NCBI GenBank assembly: GCA_964036045.1
Contig: OZ038382.1
Span: 138,210,961 to 138,274,960, forward strand
Source: Eutreptiella sp. 'Long Island Sound 2002'
Taxonomy: Eukaryota; Euglenozoa; Euglenophyceae; Eutreptiales; Eutreptiaceae
DNA length: 64,000 nucleotides
Direction of reading: 5' to 3'
The notes under the pieces are model-generated. The model saw only the letters and a program-made list of their open reading frames with translations. It searched no databases and had not been told where the DNA came from. Below are positions 52,571 through 62,909 of the stretch, piece after piece. Each line of letters opens with the position of its first letter. Position 1 is the first letter of the stretch. Both the position numbers and the translations under genes were made by a program.

Positions 52571-54686
52571 TCACCTGCGCCGCCGCTTGTGTGGGGGCTG
52601 GGGCTGTGGCGGCCGCGGGTTGCGCCGGCGGTAGCGCCAGTGGGTGAGGACGCTGCGCAGGGCCCGGGGGAGCCAGTTGTTGGCGTCCGCATCCGTGATG
52701 CCCAGCACCGCCCCCCCTTCCAGGAAGGCCGGCCACGTCGGCCCCCTGTCGGGCCACGCCGCCCGGATCACTGACCTGAGGACCCTCTCGTGGTCCTCTG
52801 GGGCTGCCCATCCCCCCGGGGGTACCTCCCGTTTTCCTCCGTCCCTCCGGAGGAGCACGGCATCGAAAGGCCGGTTCCTCATCCCCCTGGTGGCCCCTGG
52901 TTGGCCCAGCTCAACCACCCGTACACCTCCCCCACCAGGGGGAGGACCTCATCCCCCAGAGGCTCCGGGATCGTGCCCCAGTCCCGGTCCTAGAGCCGGG
53001 CCCCCCCTGCACCTGGCGCCGGCTCCCCCTGCGGCCCCTGTGCCTGCGGCACCGGCGCCGCGCCCCGCCCCCCCCCCCCCCCCCCCGCCGAGGCCATCCG
53101 CGCCGGCTCTGCTCTCGCTGCGGGGGGGGCTGGCTGGTGCTGGGGTCGTGGGGGTTGGGGGGGGATGAGTTCTCCGGCGTCGGGGTCAATTTGTAGAGGT
53201 GGGCGTGGTGGGGGTGGTGGTGGTGGGTGTGGTGCGCCGGCATCTGTTGGATGCCGGGGGGGATGCACCTCACCGGCTGCACGTCCGGCTGCAGGGGCGC
53301 CCCGCCCCCCGCCCCCCTCCCTTTGACCCGCCCTCCCCCGCGGGCTCCCATGCCCCGTCCTGCCTGTCCCTGGGGGCCCGTGGCGCCCTTGCCCCTGCCC
53401 TTGGGCCTTCTTCGGGCCCCCACGCCTCTGTCCCCCTGCCCGTGCCGTGGGTCGCGCCCCCTGTCACCCACGCCCTGGTCTGCACTGCCGGCGCCCCTGC
53501 CTGTCCCGTGCCCGTGCCTCTGCGCTTGGCTGCGCCTGCGCTCGCCCACCGTCCCTCGCTCCGCTCCATGCACCTGGGCGCCCTGCCCGCGCCCCTGCGC
53601 GCCCTTGCCGTGCCCTGGCCCCTTCCCAGCTCCCTGCCCTGTGTCCCGCCGTCCGCTGCCCGCGCTCTGTCCCCCTCTGCTGCTGCTGGCCTCGGTGCCC
53701 CGGCCGTGTTTGCGCCCTTGCTCCTTGCCGCGTGTGCCCTGGCCGGCTCCCTGCGCGTGCCCCTGGGCACTTCCCCCGTCGCCTCCTGTCCCCCGCTCAG
53801 CGCTCCCGTGGCTGGCACGCAGCTCTGCCTGCGCGCCGTCCCCTCCTTCCTGGATCACGCGCCGGGCGTCCCGCTGCCTTTGCAGCTGCGGCAGCGTGAC
53901 GCCCAGCGGCGACCGCTCGGGCGCCGGGGGGCGGACGTGCCGCGTCCGCCCCTGGGGGAAGGGCTTGGGGGGGAACGGCTTGGGGGGGCTGGTGTAGGTG
54001 TGGGTGGGGTTGGCATGGGCGCGGTACTTCGCGCCCTCCCTGCCCACTGCTGCTGCTGCGGCGGCCGCCGGCGAGGCGCCCGTGGCCCGTGCGGGGTCCG
54101 TCCCCCGCTTTCATGGCGTGCTGGGGGCCGCGGCGTGGCCGGCCGAGGCCGTGGCGCGGCTCGCCGGGGCCGCGGTTGCAACCCCTCGCGCACCGTCCCC
54201 GCTCCCCTCTGCAGCTGCGGCAGCCCTCGGCGAAGCGCCCAATTCCTGCGCCGGGGCTACCCCCCGTGTTGGCGGCGTGCCGGGGGCCGCGGTCGGGGCC
54301 GCGGCGTGGCTCCCTGGGGCTGCGGTCTCCGCTCCCCGCTGGTCTGGGGCCCCCTCCCGGGGCGGGGCGACACAGCTTGCTGTTTGGGCGGCGGGAGCGG
54401 TCACCTCGGCCTGCTCAGGCTCCTGGGTCAACGGCCCGGTGTCAGCGGAGGCCGCCCGGGGCTGTCCAGCCGGCGGCCCGACCGGCACCGTCGCCTTCGC
54501 CAGCCTCCGCTCCTCGCGCTCCGCGGGCGTCTCCCCCGCCCATTCCGGGGAGACGGGGGAGCGGGAGCGGGACCAGCGGTGGTGGCGGTCGTCCCGCTGG
54601 GGGGACCCATCGGAGTCTGACGTCACTGTTATCCTGGTAGGCATGCGTGGTGGCAGGCGCGCCCTTCCCACTACCTCCCGGTGCAT
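52571..54686 (-). pseudogene. LINE-4 last ORF region (basic, low-complexity, then short globular end)
   Basis: Minus-strand frames 54686-54111 and 54047-52911 encode Ala/Pro/Gly/Arg-rich sequence with an RS-like patch (RHHRWSRSRSP) and a His stretch (HHTHHHHPHH). This is the counterpart of the Pro/His-rich linker in LINE-2. The frame 52918-52571 ends with a non-repetitive stretch: RPFDAVLLRRDGGKREVPPG, DHERVLRSVIRAAWPDRG, ADANNWLPRALRSVLTHWR, then RRRNPRPPQPQPPHKRRRR. That position and basic end recall the WW/ELRRW block of LINE-1 to LINE-3. Homology is uncertain. Confidence 0.4.
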
Positions 54687-55918
54687 CAGTGTCGTGCCGT
54701 GGGCAGTGCTGTGCAGTGCTCTGCGGGGGGTAGGGGGGGAGGGGGTGGGGGGCCGGCTGTACCGTCAGCCTTGTACGGGCGGGGGCCGGTGGCCATCCAT
54801 CGGCATTGGGAGGGGAGGCGGGGGAGCCACGCGGCCCACGTGTCGCGCCACAGCTCCCAGTCTGGGGCGGCGCTCAGGGCCCTGGGCCCCCGGGGGTCGT
54901 CGGGTCGTGCCGGGGGGAGCCGCACTAGGTGGACCCCCGTGACGGCGGTGACCTCCTGTGTTTGCAGGAAGGTGTGTACACCGTCCCGCGCCGCGGGCGC
55001 CGGGAGCGGGGGGCGGGGTACGGGTGCTGCCCCATAGAGGTGGGTGGGGGTGATCCCCAGGACCCGTTCCGGGTCCTCGCGGGTCGCAACGACGAGGAGG
55101 AGCAGGGGGTTGCCAGGGCGCTCTTGCCAGAGAACCTGCCCCGTGTGGTGGGCACCCCTGGTTCTGGAGAGGGGAGGGGACAGGTCTGGGTTGGCCCAGC
55201 CGCGGGGCGCATGCGTCGCCGGCGAGAGGGCAGGGCACCAGGAGGGCTCCCTGGGGAACGCCTTGCACATGATGGTGTACGGGGGGGTCGGTCTGGTGCC
55301 GTCGTATACCGGGTTGGTCGGCCGTGGGCGGGCGGGCGCCTCGCCCGGGCCCTCCACGAACACCGTGATTTCGCCCACCTCCAGGTCCTCGTCTGGTGGG
55401 TGTAGAAGGTGGAGCGCCGCATCCAGCTCGGACACTCCCCCCGGGTATGTGGCCCGTGCCTTGTTCAGGTACGGTGCCGTGTCCCCGGGGTAGCACGTCC
55501 TTAGGGCGTGCAGCAGGGCTGGGGCGCTGCTGCGGAGGCACATGGCAGACCCCGCTCCCGTCAGCCGCAAGGTGTTCCCCATGGACAGGGGCCGGCCTGA
55601 CCGGTTGGACTCGCGCCACTCCATCCAGTGCCGGTAGAGGGCCGCCTCCGGGCCGATGAGCCCCGGCTGGATGGCGTTCACGATCCGGTGCATCGCCGGG
55701 AGTAGCGTAGGGGCCCCTGCTCCGTTCAGGGCGCGGACGGCCGGGAGGGCGCTCTCGTTGAGGAGAGCCCTCCCACCGCCCGTCGGGTCACGTCGTGCGG
55801 CAGCGTGCGCCTCATGCGCCTCCGCCACCGCATCCGCTACCAGGCCCCAGACGGTTGCCTCCTGCGCTTGGTGGCGGGCCCTCGCGTGTCCCGGCCCATC
55901 CCCCCGTCGGCGTGGCAT
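54687..55918 (-). CDS. LINE-4 unidentified globular ORF (410 codons)
   Basis: An uninterrupted minus-strand frame from 55918 (MPRRRGDG). Residues about 20-170 look folded and helical (VWGLVADAVAEAHEAHAAAR, LYRHWMEWRESNRSG, LLHALRTCYPGDTAPYLNKA). Residues 190-330 look beta-rich (GEITVFVEGPG, NPLLLLVVATREDPERVLGI, GVHTFLQTQEVTAVTGVHLV). The end carries DWELWRDTWAAWLPRLPSQC. The sequence is much less repetitive than its neighbours, so I take it as genuine coding. No family recognised, and ordinary LINEs have no ORF here. It follows the Cys-rich ORF by about 40 bp. Confidence 0.5.
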
Positions 55919-55957
55919 GGTACTGCGGGCTCTGCAAAGGGTGGCGGCGGGTGGGGG

Positions 55958-57363
55958 TCAGGGCGCGAACACGTGCGACAGGTGGGCAACGGATGTGGGG
56001 TCCCGCAGGTGCACGTGGATCCAAAGAAGGGCAGCGCCCGCGGGGCCCGCGCGTTCGTGTGAGGGGGCGAGTGCCCCCTCGATGCGCCGGTGCAAGGCCT
56101 CCTCCTCTGTGCGCCTGCACAGGCCCGCGGGAGGTTCGGGCCAGGGGCAAGCGGCCACCTGGGCGCACGGCGCGCATCTGTGGGCGCCTGTCAACGCTGC
56201 GGAGGACACCGTGTCGCATTCCCCGCAGAGTCGGCAGGTGCGTGGGAGGTGGGAGGGCGGCGACCAAGGGTCGAGATGGCGGGGCCAGAGGTCGTCCCAC
56301 CTCTGTCGGAGGGGGTCCCGGATCTCCAGTAGGCGGGCGCGGACGCGGCGCCGGTAGTCCCTGCCGAGCGTCTTCCGCTGCACCTCCCGCCACGTTTCGT
56401 CGGGGAGAATCCCGTGGTCGTGGAAGGCGGCGATGAGGTCGTCCCACGCCGGGCAGGGGTGCCCCTGGGGGGGGGGTTGCCATATACACGTGGCGCCCGG
56501 TGAGGTGGGGCGCCAGCGTATCCCATTGGCACCCGTCTGCGGTGTCCCGGTGGAGGAGGGCCAGTAGGGTGCCGTCTGCGACTGCCTCCCACCCCATTTG
56601 CAGCTTGTCGCAGCCGTCCAGCTCCTGGCGGAGCGCGGCTGCAAGGTCGGTGGGGAGCATGAGGAGCAAGGGCCCCTGGGTGTCGCCCAGCCGGGACAGG
56701 GCGTCGTCGTATACCGGCCCGCCAGTTTTGGAGTGCGCCACGGCGAGCCGGGCGGCCCCGTCCTCCGGGGCGTGCCATCAGACGGTGGCCGTGTCGTGTC
56801 CCCATTTGTGTATCTCCGTAGCCGGGTGTACGTTGGCGGCGTGAAGGACGATGCGGGGGGGACGGGCGTCCTGACGAGTGAGGACACGTCCCCCGTCCAT
56901 CCTGTTTGCGGCCTCGGGGCCGCTTGCAGCCATTCCTCCGTCGCCGCGTCCCAGGGGTGGTCAGGTCCCGCGCCGCGGATCACGGTGGGTCTCGGCCGGG
57001 TGTCCGGCCCCCACCCCTCGAGCGGGATGGCGGCGTATCGTTTCGCAAGGTCTCCGGGGCGCGCGTGGCGGCACACCACCGGCCGTACTCGCGCACCGAC
57101 TCCTCACCCACTATGCGTGCCTCCCACGCGGTCATGGAGCCGCGCCCGATGATCCACGGTGTGAAGAGAGCGTCTTGCAAGTGCCTCGAGAAACCCCCCG
57201 GCAGGTCCCGGTGCGGGTGGGGGCCCTCTTGTGGCGGGCACTCCAGAGTGCCATTCAGGACACTGAGGGAGGCTACGAAGTCCTTGTCAGGGCGCGGGGG
57301 AGGGGGAGGGTTGTCGCCCTCTGCCGCGGTGAGCCATCGGTGCACCCGGGCCGCCGCACTTAG
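55958..57363 (-). pseudogene. LINE-4 Cys-rich ORF downstream of pol
   Basis: Three minus-strand frames in succession give one protein-like run. 57345-56980 reads DFVASLSVLNGTLECPP, LQDALFTPWIIGRGSMTAWE and ESVREYGRWCAATRAPETL. 56790-56470 reads GPVYDDALSRLGDTQGPLLL, AALRQELDGCDKLQMGWEAV and LLALLHRDTADGCQWDTLAP. 56450-55958 reads AWDDLIAAFHDHGILPDETW, then CRLC-GEC and HRCAPC (zinc-binding pattern), LLWIHVHLRDPTSVAHLSHV. The Cys/His cluster compares with CPLC...HWVC...HCPHC of LINE-2. At least three indels. Function unknown; an RNA-binding accessory protein is possible. Confidence 0.5.
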
Positions 57364-57405
57364 GGGCTCGCGGAGGAGTTGCTCCAGCCGGTGGTTGCGA
57401 AGCTC

Positions 57406-58368
57406 TCATGCGAAGTCCCCTAGCCGGAGCATGCGGTGGAGGAGATCGTCCACAGAGGTCCCTCCCGGCGGGTCGTAGCGGGCTATGGCGCGGAGCTGCG
57501 CCTCTGCTTCCTCGGGCACCAGCCCAGAGCAGAAGACTTCGGTCGATGTGGCGCCTGCGGAGCGCCACGAGGCCACCCACATGGCTTTGTCCACAGGTCG
57601 GAGGTGGCGGGCCGCCTCGTGCACCGCCTGGCGGTAGTGGGGCCAGAGGAGCCGTGAGTGGGCGCACCCCACGTGCATGTGCACCGGGGTCTCCTCCGGG
57701 CCGCCGCATAGGAGGCACGGCTGTGGGAGGACAGCGACGCTGGAGAGCCGCTCCTTACGGACGCGGAGCCTGCGCTGCACCGGCGTGTAGCCGTCTCTGG
57801 CCCGCAGCGCCCGGCAGTTGGTGGCCGTCGCAGTGAGGTCCCGGGCGTGGACATAGGCTGTGGCGTGGGCCGCGCCCAAGGGTGTGTGTCCTCGGTGCGT
57901 CAGCGCATGGTCCGTCTGCGCCCGCTGCGCAACCTCGCCAAGCGTCCGCATCGTGGGGGGCCGTAGATCGAGGTGGCCGTCATGACCGGCGACAATGAGT
58001 TGGGCGTGGCTAGGGTCCGGGGGCGTGTTCTGCAGGACGGTGTCCTGGGACGCCGCCCAGTCCGCCTTGTGCAGTAGGGAGTCACTGTGGTGCCAGGTGG
58101 CTCGGACATACCAGAACGGGTGCCCGGCGTGCCGCCCTCGCGCGCACAGGCCATCCCGGAGCCACCGTAGGGGCATCTGGTTGACCACCTTCGCCGCGCC
58201 CGCGGCGACCCCCGTAGTCCGCTGGCATTCCGCGTGTCGCAGGAGGAGGAGGATGACTTCGGCGTCCACCGTGTGGACCCAAGGTCGGTGGGCGCCGTAT
58301 TGCAGGGGGAGGGAGGCGGCCACCCCCTCTCCGTCGGGCACCGTGCCTGAGATGGCCACTGCCCACAT
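57406..58368 (-). pseudogene. LINE-4 pol: RNase H-like region and CCHC finger
   Basis: A minus-strand frame of 320 codons. VHTVDAEVILLLLRHAEC resembles the RNase H helix with its catalytic Glu, and WHHSDSLLHKADWAA the H-x-x-x-x-x-A-D end block. Between them QMPLRWLRDGLCARGRHAGH fits the linking segment. At 57717-57664 CLLCGGPEETPVHMHVGC forms a C-x2-C-x8-H-x4-C finger as in non-LTR pol C-termini. TEVFCSGLVP and RYDPPGGTS behind it match the LINE-2 pol end. RT itself is missing. RNase H removes the template RNA; the finger binds nucleic acid. Confidence 0.65.
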
Positions 58369-58425
58369 GCGGGTGAGGTCGGCGGCGAGAGCGACGCTGG
58401 TGGCGGGTTTGCAGGGTCCGCCCCC

Positions 58426-58810
58426 CTACGCGTCGGAAGAGGTGTGGCCCCAGGCCTCCGGGATCCAGTAGTACCCGGTGGGGCTGAGCCACCCCGCGGT
58501 GAGGTCGGCGGGGTGCCACCGGACGTCGGGGTGGCTGGGGGTCAGTTGGTCCACGCTCAGCGCCCTGGTGTCGCCGGGGCTGATCGCCGGGTGGTCGTGC
58601 AGCCGGATTTCCGCAACAGCAGTCGTGCTTGCCCAGGACCGGAGTGCCGTCACATGTTCCTTGAGCCACGCCGGGCCTCCGCGCTGGTGCACCACCAGGT
58701 GTCCCTTGTCCTCCGGCTGGTCCTCCAGCGCGTGCACTGCCATGTGTGGGTCGTGCGGCACCTCGGTAGCTACCAGCAGGGCGGTGCCACGGGGGAGTCC
58801 AGGGGGCCTG
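58426..58810 (-). pseudogene. LINE-4 pol fragment upstream of RNase H
   Basis: The minus strand reads TALLVATEVPHDPHMAVHAL, WLKEHVTALRSWASTTAVAE, WLSPTGYYWIPEAWGHTSSD and then a stop near 58427. A frame change leads into the RNase H-like frame at 58368. The sequence begins directly at the right 601-bp repeat, so the true N-terminal pol with RT was never inserted or is lost. Confidence 0.45.
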
Positions 58811-59411
58811 GTCCATGCCCTGAGAGAGAGACCCTCAGCAATCCATGCCCAGGAGAGAGATTCTAACGAATCCATGGCCTAAGAGTGATGACCTCACCTA
58901 CAGCCAATCAAGAGAGCGTAGCCTAGCCATGACCCATGAGAGCATGCATGCACTTGAAGTGAGAATTCATAACCTCGATCGAAAATTATTGCTCTACCCA
59001 ATTGCCAAATTAGGTAAACTCACGCCGTACCGCATGCTGCCAAGAGAGGGATAGTGGATCAACAACCGTGTTCCACCAATGATAGGAAATAATCATTAAG
59101 ACACTTTTTGGAGATCGATGGGGCAAAATGGCAACACACAAATGAGAGGTTAGCGTCAAAGGTTAGCATAAGTGCCGTTCACCACCTTTCGCATGTCTAC
59201 CCATTGCACGTGCACACAGCATGTTCCACAAACGTCATCTCCAAAGATTGATTTATCATGACTTACACGCAAGGCAAACAAAGACAGAGAAGAGAAATAG
59301 AGGACATTCATGGTGGAGCAATGATCGGGTTACTTTCTTCCCGCCCGGTGCGCCTACCTCAGCCACTTCCACTTCAACTCCTTTTCCACTAGGGCTCCTC
59401 CAGCTTCAAGG
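58811..59411 (+). repeat. 601-bp direct repeat, right copy
   Basis: Partner of 49272-49872. Directly left lies LINE-4 coding sequence, directly right the balanced-composition spacer from 59412. Confidence 0.95.
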
Positions 59412-60495
59412 GAATTGTGATACCCCATACACGTAGGCGTGGCAAAAGCCGAAGCAAATGCGCCCATTGACGTGTACCAATCCCTTTTTACGGGGGCTGC
59501 CAGTGTGGGCGGAGGCACCACACTAGAGTTTAGCCACATACTAAGTCCGCGCCTTCTATCATCCACTGGAGTTGCTCCAGCTTCCAATTCGCATCCATTT
59601 CAGCAACAGAATAGAACTAACACTATTAGCAACCGTTGGGAAGAATTTTCATACGATCGCCCGGCATTGAAGATAAGAGTGCATGCGCACACCTCCAGGA
59701 ACACGAGAAGGGCGCGCACACACACAGCACGCCTATTTGGATCCCAAAATGTTAAAGCCTTCATCATGTGTCTTATGCATAGTATAAGGTTGGTATTCTT
59801 CTGAGTTTGTACGCGAAATCGCTGAAATCGCTGAAATAGGGATCAGTGCACTGCAATTTGGACCATATTCCTATTATCAATACATATTGCAATGCTACCC
59901 TCAATCCCTGTTTTTATGAGGTGCCGCAAAAATGGTACCAAGGCCCGGAATTCAGACTCTTTGGGTGCATTGTAGGGACAGGGGAATGCATAGGCTTTTT
60001 CGGTGTCCTAGTGGGCCACTACAGCCAAAGAGCGTATTGTATCCCCGTCAAAGAAGAAAGCACAGCCATCGAGGTAAGCCCATACCAAGCGCAATAGCAC
60101 AAGCAGTCGCTGTGCTTGAACCAAGGCAGTGTAGCCCCACTGCGAAACTATTTCTGAGTCTGTTGGAACCACTTTAGTGGTAACGGTCAAGAGGACACCC
60201 AGGTCATCCGTAGATTGGACTGTAAGATGCAAGGGAGGAGAGATGCGATGGGAGGAAGGAAAGCAATGGGGGGACACAATGATTGGTGTGCTGGGTCCGG
60301 GTATTGGGATGAAGGAAGACTCGGGGGCAGGGCCAGGTGGTGTTGTGTTCTTTTGCAGGGGGCACGACATTGGCTGGTGGTGGTGTCGCTGGGGTGGTGG
60401 TGGGGGCTTTGGGTTGTAGTTGGTGGGTGTTGTCCTGGATTGGGCTAGCTGGTTGGTCTCCGTGGTATGTTGGTGTTGAGGTTGCATGATAGAGT
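59412..60495. other. Spacer without recognisable gene
   Basis: Balanced composition to about 60180, then increasingly G/T-rich. ORFs are short and unconvincing. It presumably continues the original locus that held the single 601-bp sequence. Confidence 0.5.
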
Positions 60496-61920
60496 TCTAG
60501 TTGGTGCTAGTTGCGTGCTCTTGGAGTGTTATGGACCCGGGCGCCAGGGCGGCTCTGGCGGGCGCCGGGGTGTGGCCGAGCTGTGGGTGTTGCTGTTGGT
60601 GGGCTTGCCGTAGGTGTGGTGTTGTACATGTCCTCTGCGTTGTTGGAGTGGTCGTATCGTTAGTGGTGGCATGTGAAGTTGGTTGGCAGAGTTCCGTCTA
60701 TTGGCAAGTGCAGGGTGTTGGGGGCGGCAGCAGGTGTAGTGTCCAGCGGCGGGCGGGGCTTGGGGTGTGGTTGGTTGTAGCTCAGGTGGGCGTGTGTTCT
60801 TTGTGCTCCAAGCCAGTCATGAGTCATGGCCGGGGCCTATTGATCTGCCTTTTGGGGGGGGATTTGCTTGCCTGTTCCTCATTGTTGGTATCTTTCCCGG
60901 CTCGGGTCCGTTGCTTCTTGTGTGAGGAGTTGATGGCTGTCGTGCGGGCTAGTTGTGTTATAGAACTGCCGGCAGTGGTGGTGCAGTGTGGGGCGGTTCC
61001 TTGCCATTCTTGGCTCCGAGCTATTGATTTCTCTCTCGGGTGGCTTTGTACAGGCTTCCCCGCAATTCCTGGCCGACGTTAGTGGCGCAGCCTTTCTTGA
61101 TCTGTCTGCGCTAGGACTAGGACTGGCTGCTGAAACTTCGGGATGGTTCCTAGCCCTTTCTGGCCGCGGCTTTTGTTCGCGTTCAGGGTTTGGGTGTGGT
61201 GCAGGTGTTGGTCTTTTTGGGGTTCCTTTCCTTTTTCGACTCGGTGTTGGCTTTCTTGGCGTGGGTATTCGCATTTTTGGCTGAGGTTTTTGCAGGTGTT
61301 GTTGCTAGTCCGTCTTGGCTGGGGCTAGTGTTGGTTTTTGGGTCTTCGGGTGTGGTTCTTGACTACTCTTGCTGAGGTCTCTACTGGTGTCGGTGCCTCG
61401 AATTCCCGGCCGGGGTGTGTTACGGGGTGTTTCTTGTTGTTTTTGTCGAAGTGCCAGGGTTGCCTTTTGGTCCCTCTCCGCTTCTGGTCGGATGTTCTGG
61501 CTTTGGGATGTGGGCGGTTGTATATCGTTTGAGGGTTGCTTGGCATTCCTAGCTTGGGGCTCCTAATCTCTCTCTTGGGGGTGTCTTTGCCATTTCTGAC
61601 TGCATGAGGTTTCTTTGGGTTCCGTTGCTGATTCGTCTTGGCTACGGCTCGGGCTTGTTGCGAGTGTTTCGTGGGTGGCTGCTTTTGGCCGGGGCTTCTG
61701 TTGGCTTTCTCGGCTGGGGCTTGGTTCCGGTGTTGGTCCTTGCGGGTTGCGTGGTCCTTCTGAAGTGGGACATGTTGCTGGTTGTTGTGGGGTGGCTAGG
61801 GCTTGAACTGGTTGCCAGTGCTTCGTGGGCAGTTCTTGGCTATTCCTGGTCAGCGGTTGCCATTTTGGAGTGTCGGTGGCCGTGTAGCGTATGGCGGTTC
61901 GTCGCCTTTCCAAGCTAGGC
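60496..61920 (+). repeat. Degenerate relative of the Y satellite
   Basis: Diverged cores of the type GCCATTCTTGGCT (60999), CGCAATTCCTGGCCG (61062), CCTTTCTGGCCGCGG (61157), AATTCCCGGCCGGGG (61401), GCATTCCTAGCTTGGGG (61543) and GCCATTTCTGACTG (61589) recur in G/T-rich spacers, in the orientation of Y2. Spacing is irregular. No gene. Confidence 0.6.
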
Positions 61921-62039
61921 TTTGCTCCTCTCTCTCTCTGCGAGCTTTCTGCCCTTCGTCGGCTGTCTTTACCGTGGGTGGTTTTGTTGGCCCATCGTGG
62001 GTGGGGCTGGGGCTAGGGCTGGCACCTGGTGGTGCGGGG

Positions 62040-62620
62040 GTGGTTTTTGGCCGCGAGACACAAAGGGGGGGGGGGGGCGCAACCACCAGGGAGCAGCCAA
62101 CAGCCAGGCGGAAAGCACGAAAGAGGGACAAGCGCACGGAGAGCCGAGAAGCGGAAGGCCAACAAAGCAAACAACGCACAGCGCCGAGGCCCAGGGCACC
62201 CGGGGCCGGAAACTAGAGAAAGCCGGAGACAACGGGGGCGCACAGAGGATGAAGAAGAAGAAAAAAAAGAAAAAAAAAAACACCAAGGCACCAAGCGAGA
62301 GCGACGAAAACCGCGAGACACAAAAGCGGAGGGGGGGGGGGGGACCAACCACCAAAGAGCAGCCAACGGCCAAGCGGGAGACACAAACGAGGCGCGAGCG
62401 CACGGAGAGCCAGGCAGCGGGAGGCCGAGAAAAACAACCAAAACACAGCGCCAAGGCAACGAGAAACGGCAACAGCAGCGAGAGAGAGGGGGGCAACCCC
62501 AGCCCGGAGGGGGCCAAGCAAAGCGGAAAGACAAAGCGGCCAAAGGAAAAGGTGAGGCGCACCAGAACGAGCCCGGGAGGCCGGCCCGCCCGACCCGGCC
62601 AAGCAAAGCAGGCACACGCA
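62040..62620 (-). repeat. W satellite, inverted copy
   Basis: Complement of units from 17691-18900, including GGCCCAGGGCACCCGGGGCC (62189-62208), G10-13 runs, A10 runs and the terminal GCCCGACCCGGCCAAGCA that mirrors the start of the forward block. Confidence 0.85.
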
Positions 62621-62643
62621 CACACACGCACACCAGCCGCCGT

Positions 62644-62850
62644 CCGGATGGACGAGTGCGCGTCCGGAGGGTACCCAGCCCCTGCCGGCTACGAACAGCC
62701 GCCATCCGGATGGACGAGTGCGCGCCCGGAGGGTACCCAGCCTGTGCCGGCTACGAACAGCCGCCCTCCGGATGGACGAGTGCGCGCCCGGAGGGTACCC
62801 AGCCCCTGCCGGCTACGAACAGCCGCGGTCCGGATGGACGAGTGAGCGCC
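62644..62850 (+). repeat. 62-bp tandem repeat, about 3.3 units
   Basis: CCGGATGGACGAGTG recurs at 62644, 62706, 62768 and 62830, exactly 62 bp apart, with GGGTACCCAGCC in between. The last unit is cut off by unrelated sequence that leads into the 65-bp array. Confidence 0.95.
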
Positions 62851-62909
62851 CCGCAGCAACGCCCCGCACAGCAACACACCACGCGCAACCCAAAGCACAG
62901 GACACAGAG

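Larger units (their letters stand above)
49873..58810 (-). mobile_element. LINE-4: 8.9-kb minus-strand non-LTR element between 601-bp repeats
   Basis: On the minus strand it begins at 58810 inside the RNase H region of pol (5'-truncated). It carries the CCHC finger, then at least two more ORFs, then about 2.7 kb of very G-run-rich sequence, and ends with a heptamer repeat (complement of GGTTTGA x3) at 49891-49871. Composition contrasts sharply with both flanks. The target is duplicated for 601 bp. Several frameshifts show it is inactive. Gene order resembles LINE-2 on the plus strand. Confidence 0.7.

Noticed and set aside
49272-59411. 601-bp repeats as LTRs of one element
   Set aside because: No TG...CA ends, no primer-binding site or polypurine tract inside, host-like composition, and the interior is a non-LTR pol fragment ending in a simple-repeat tail.
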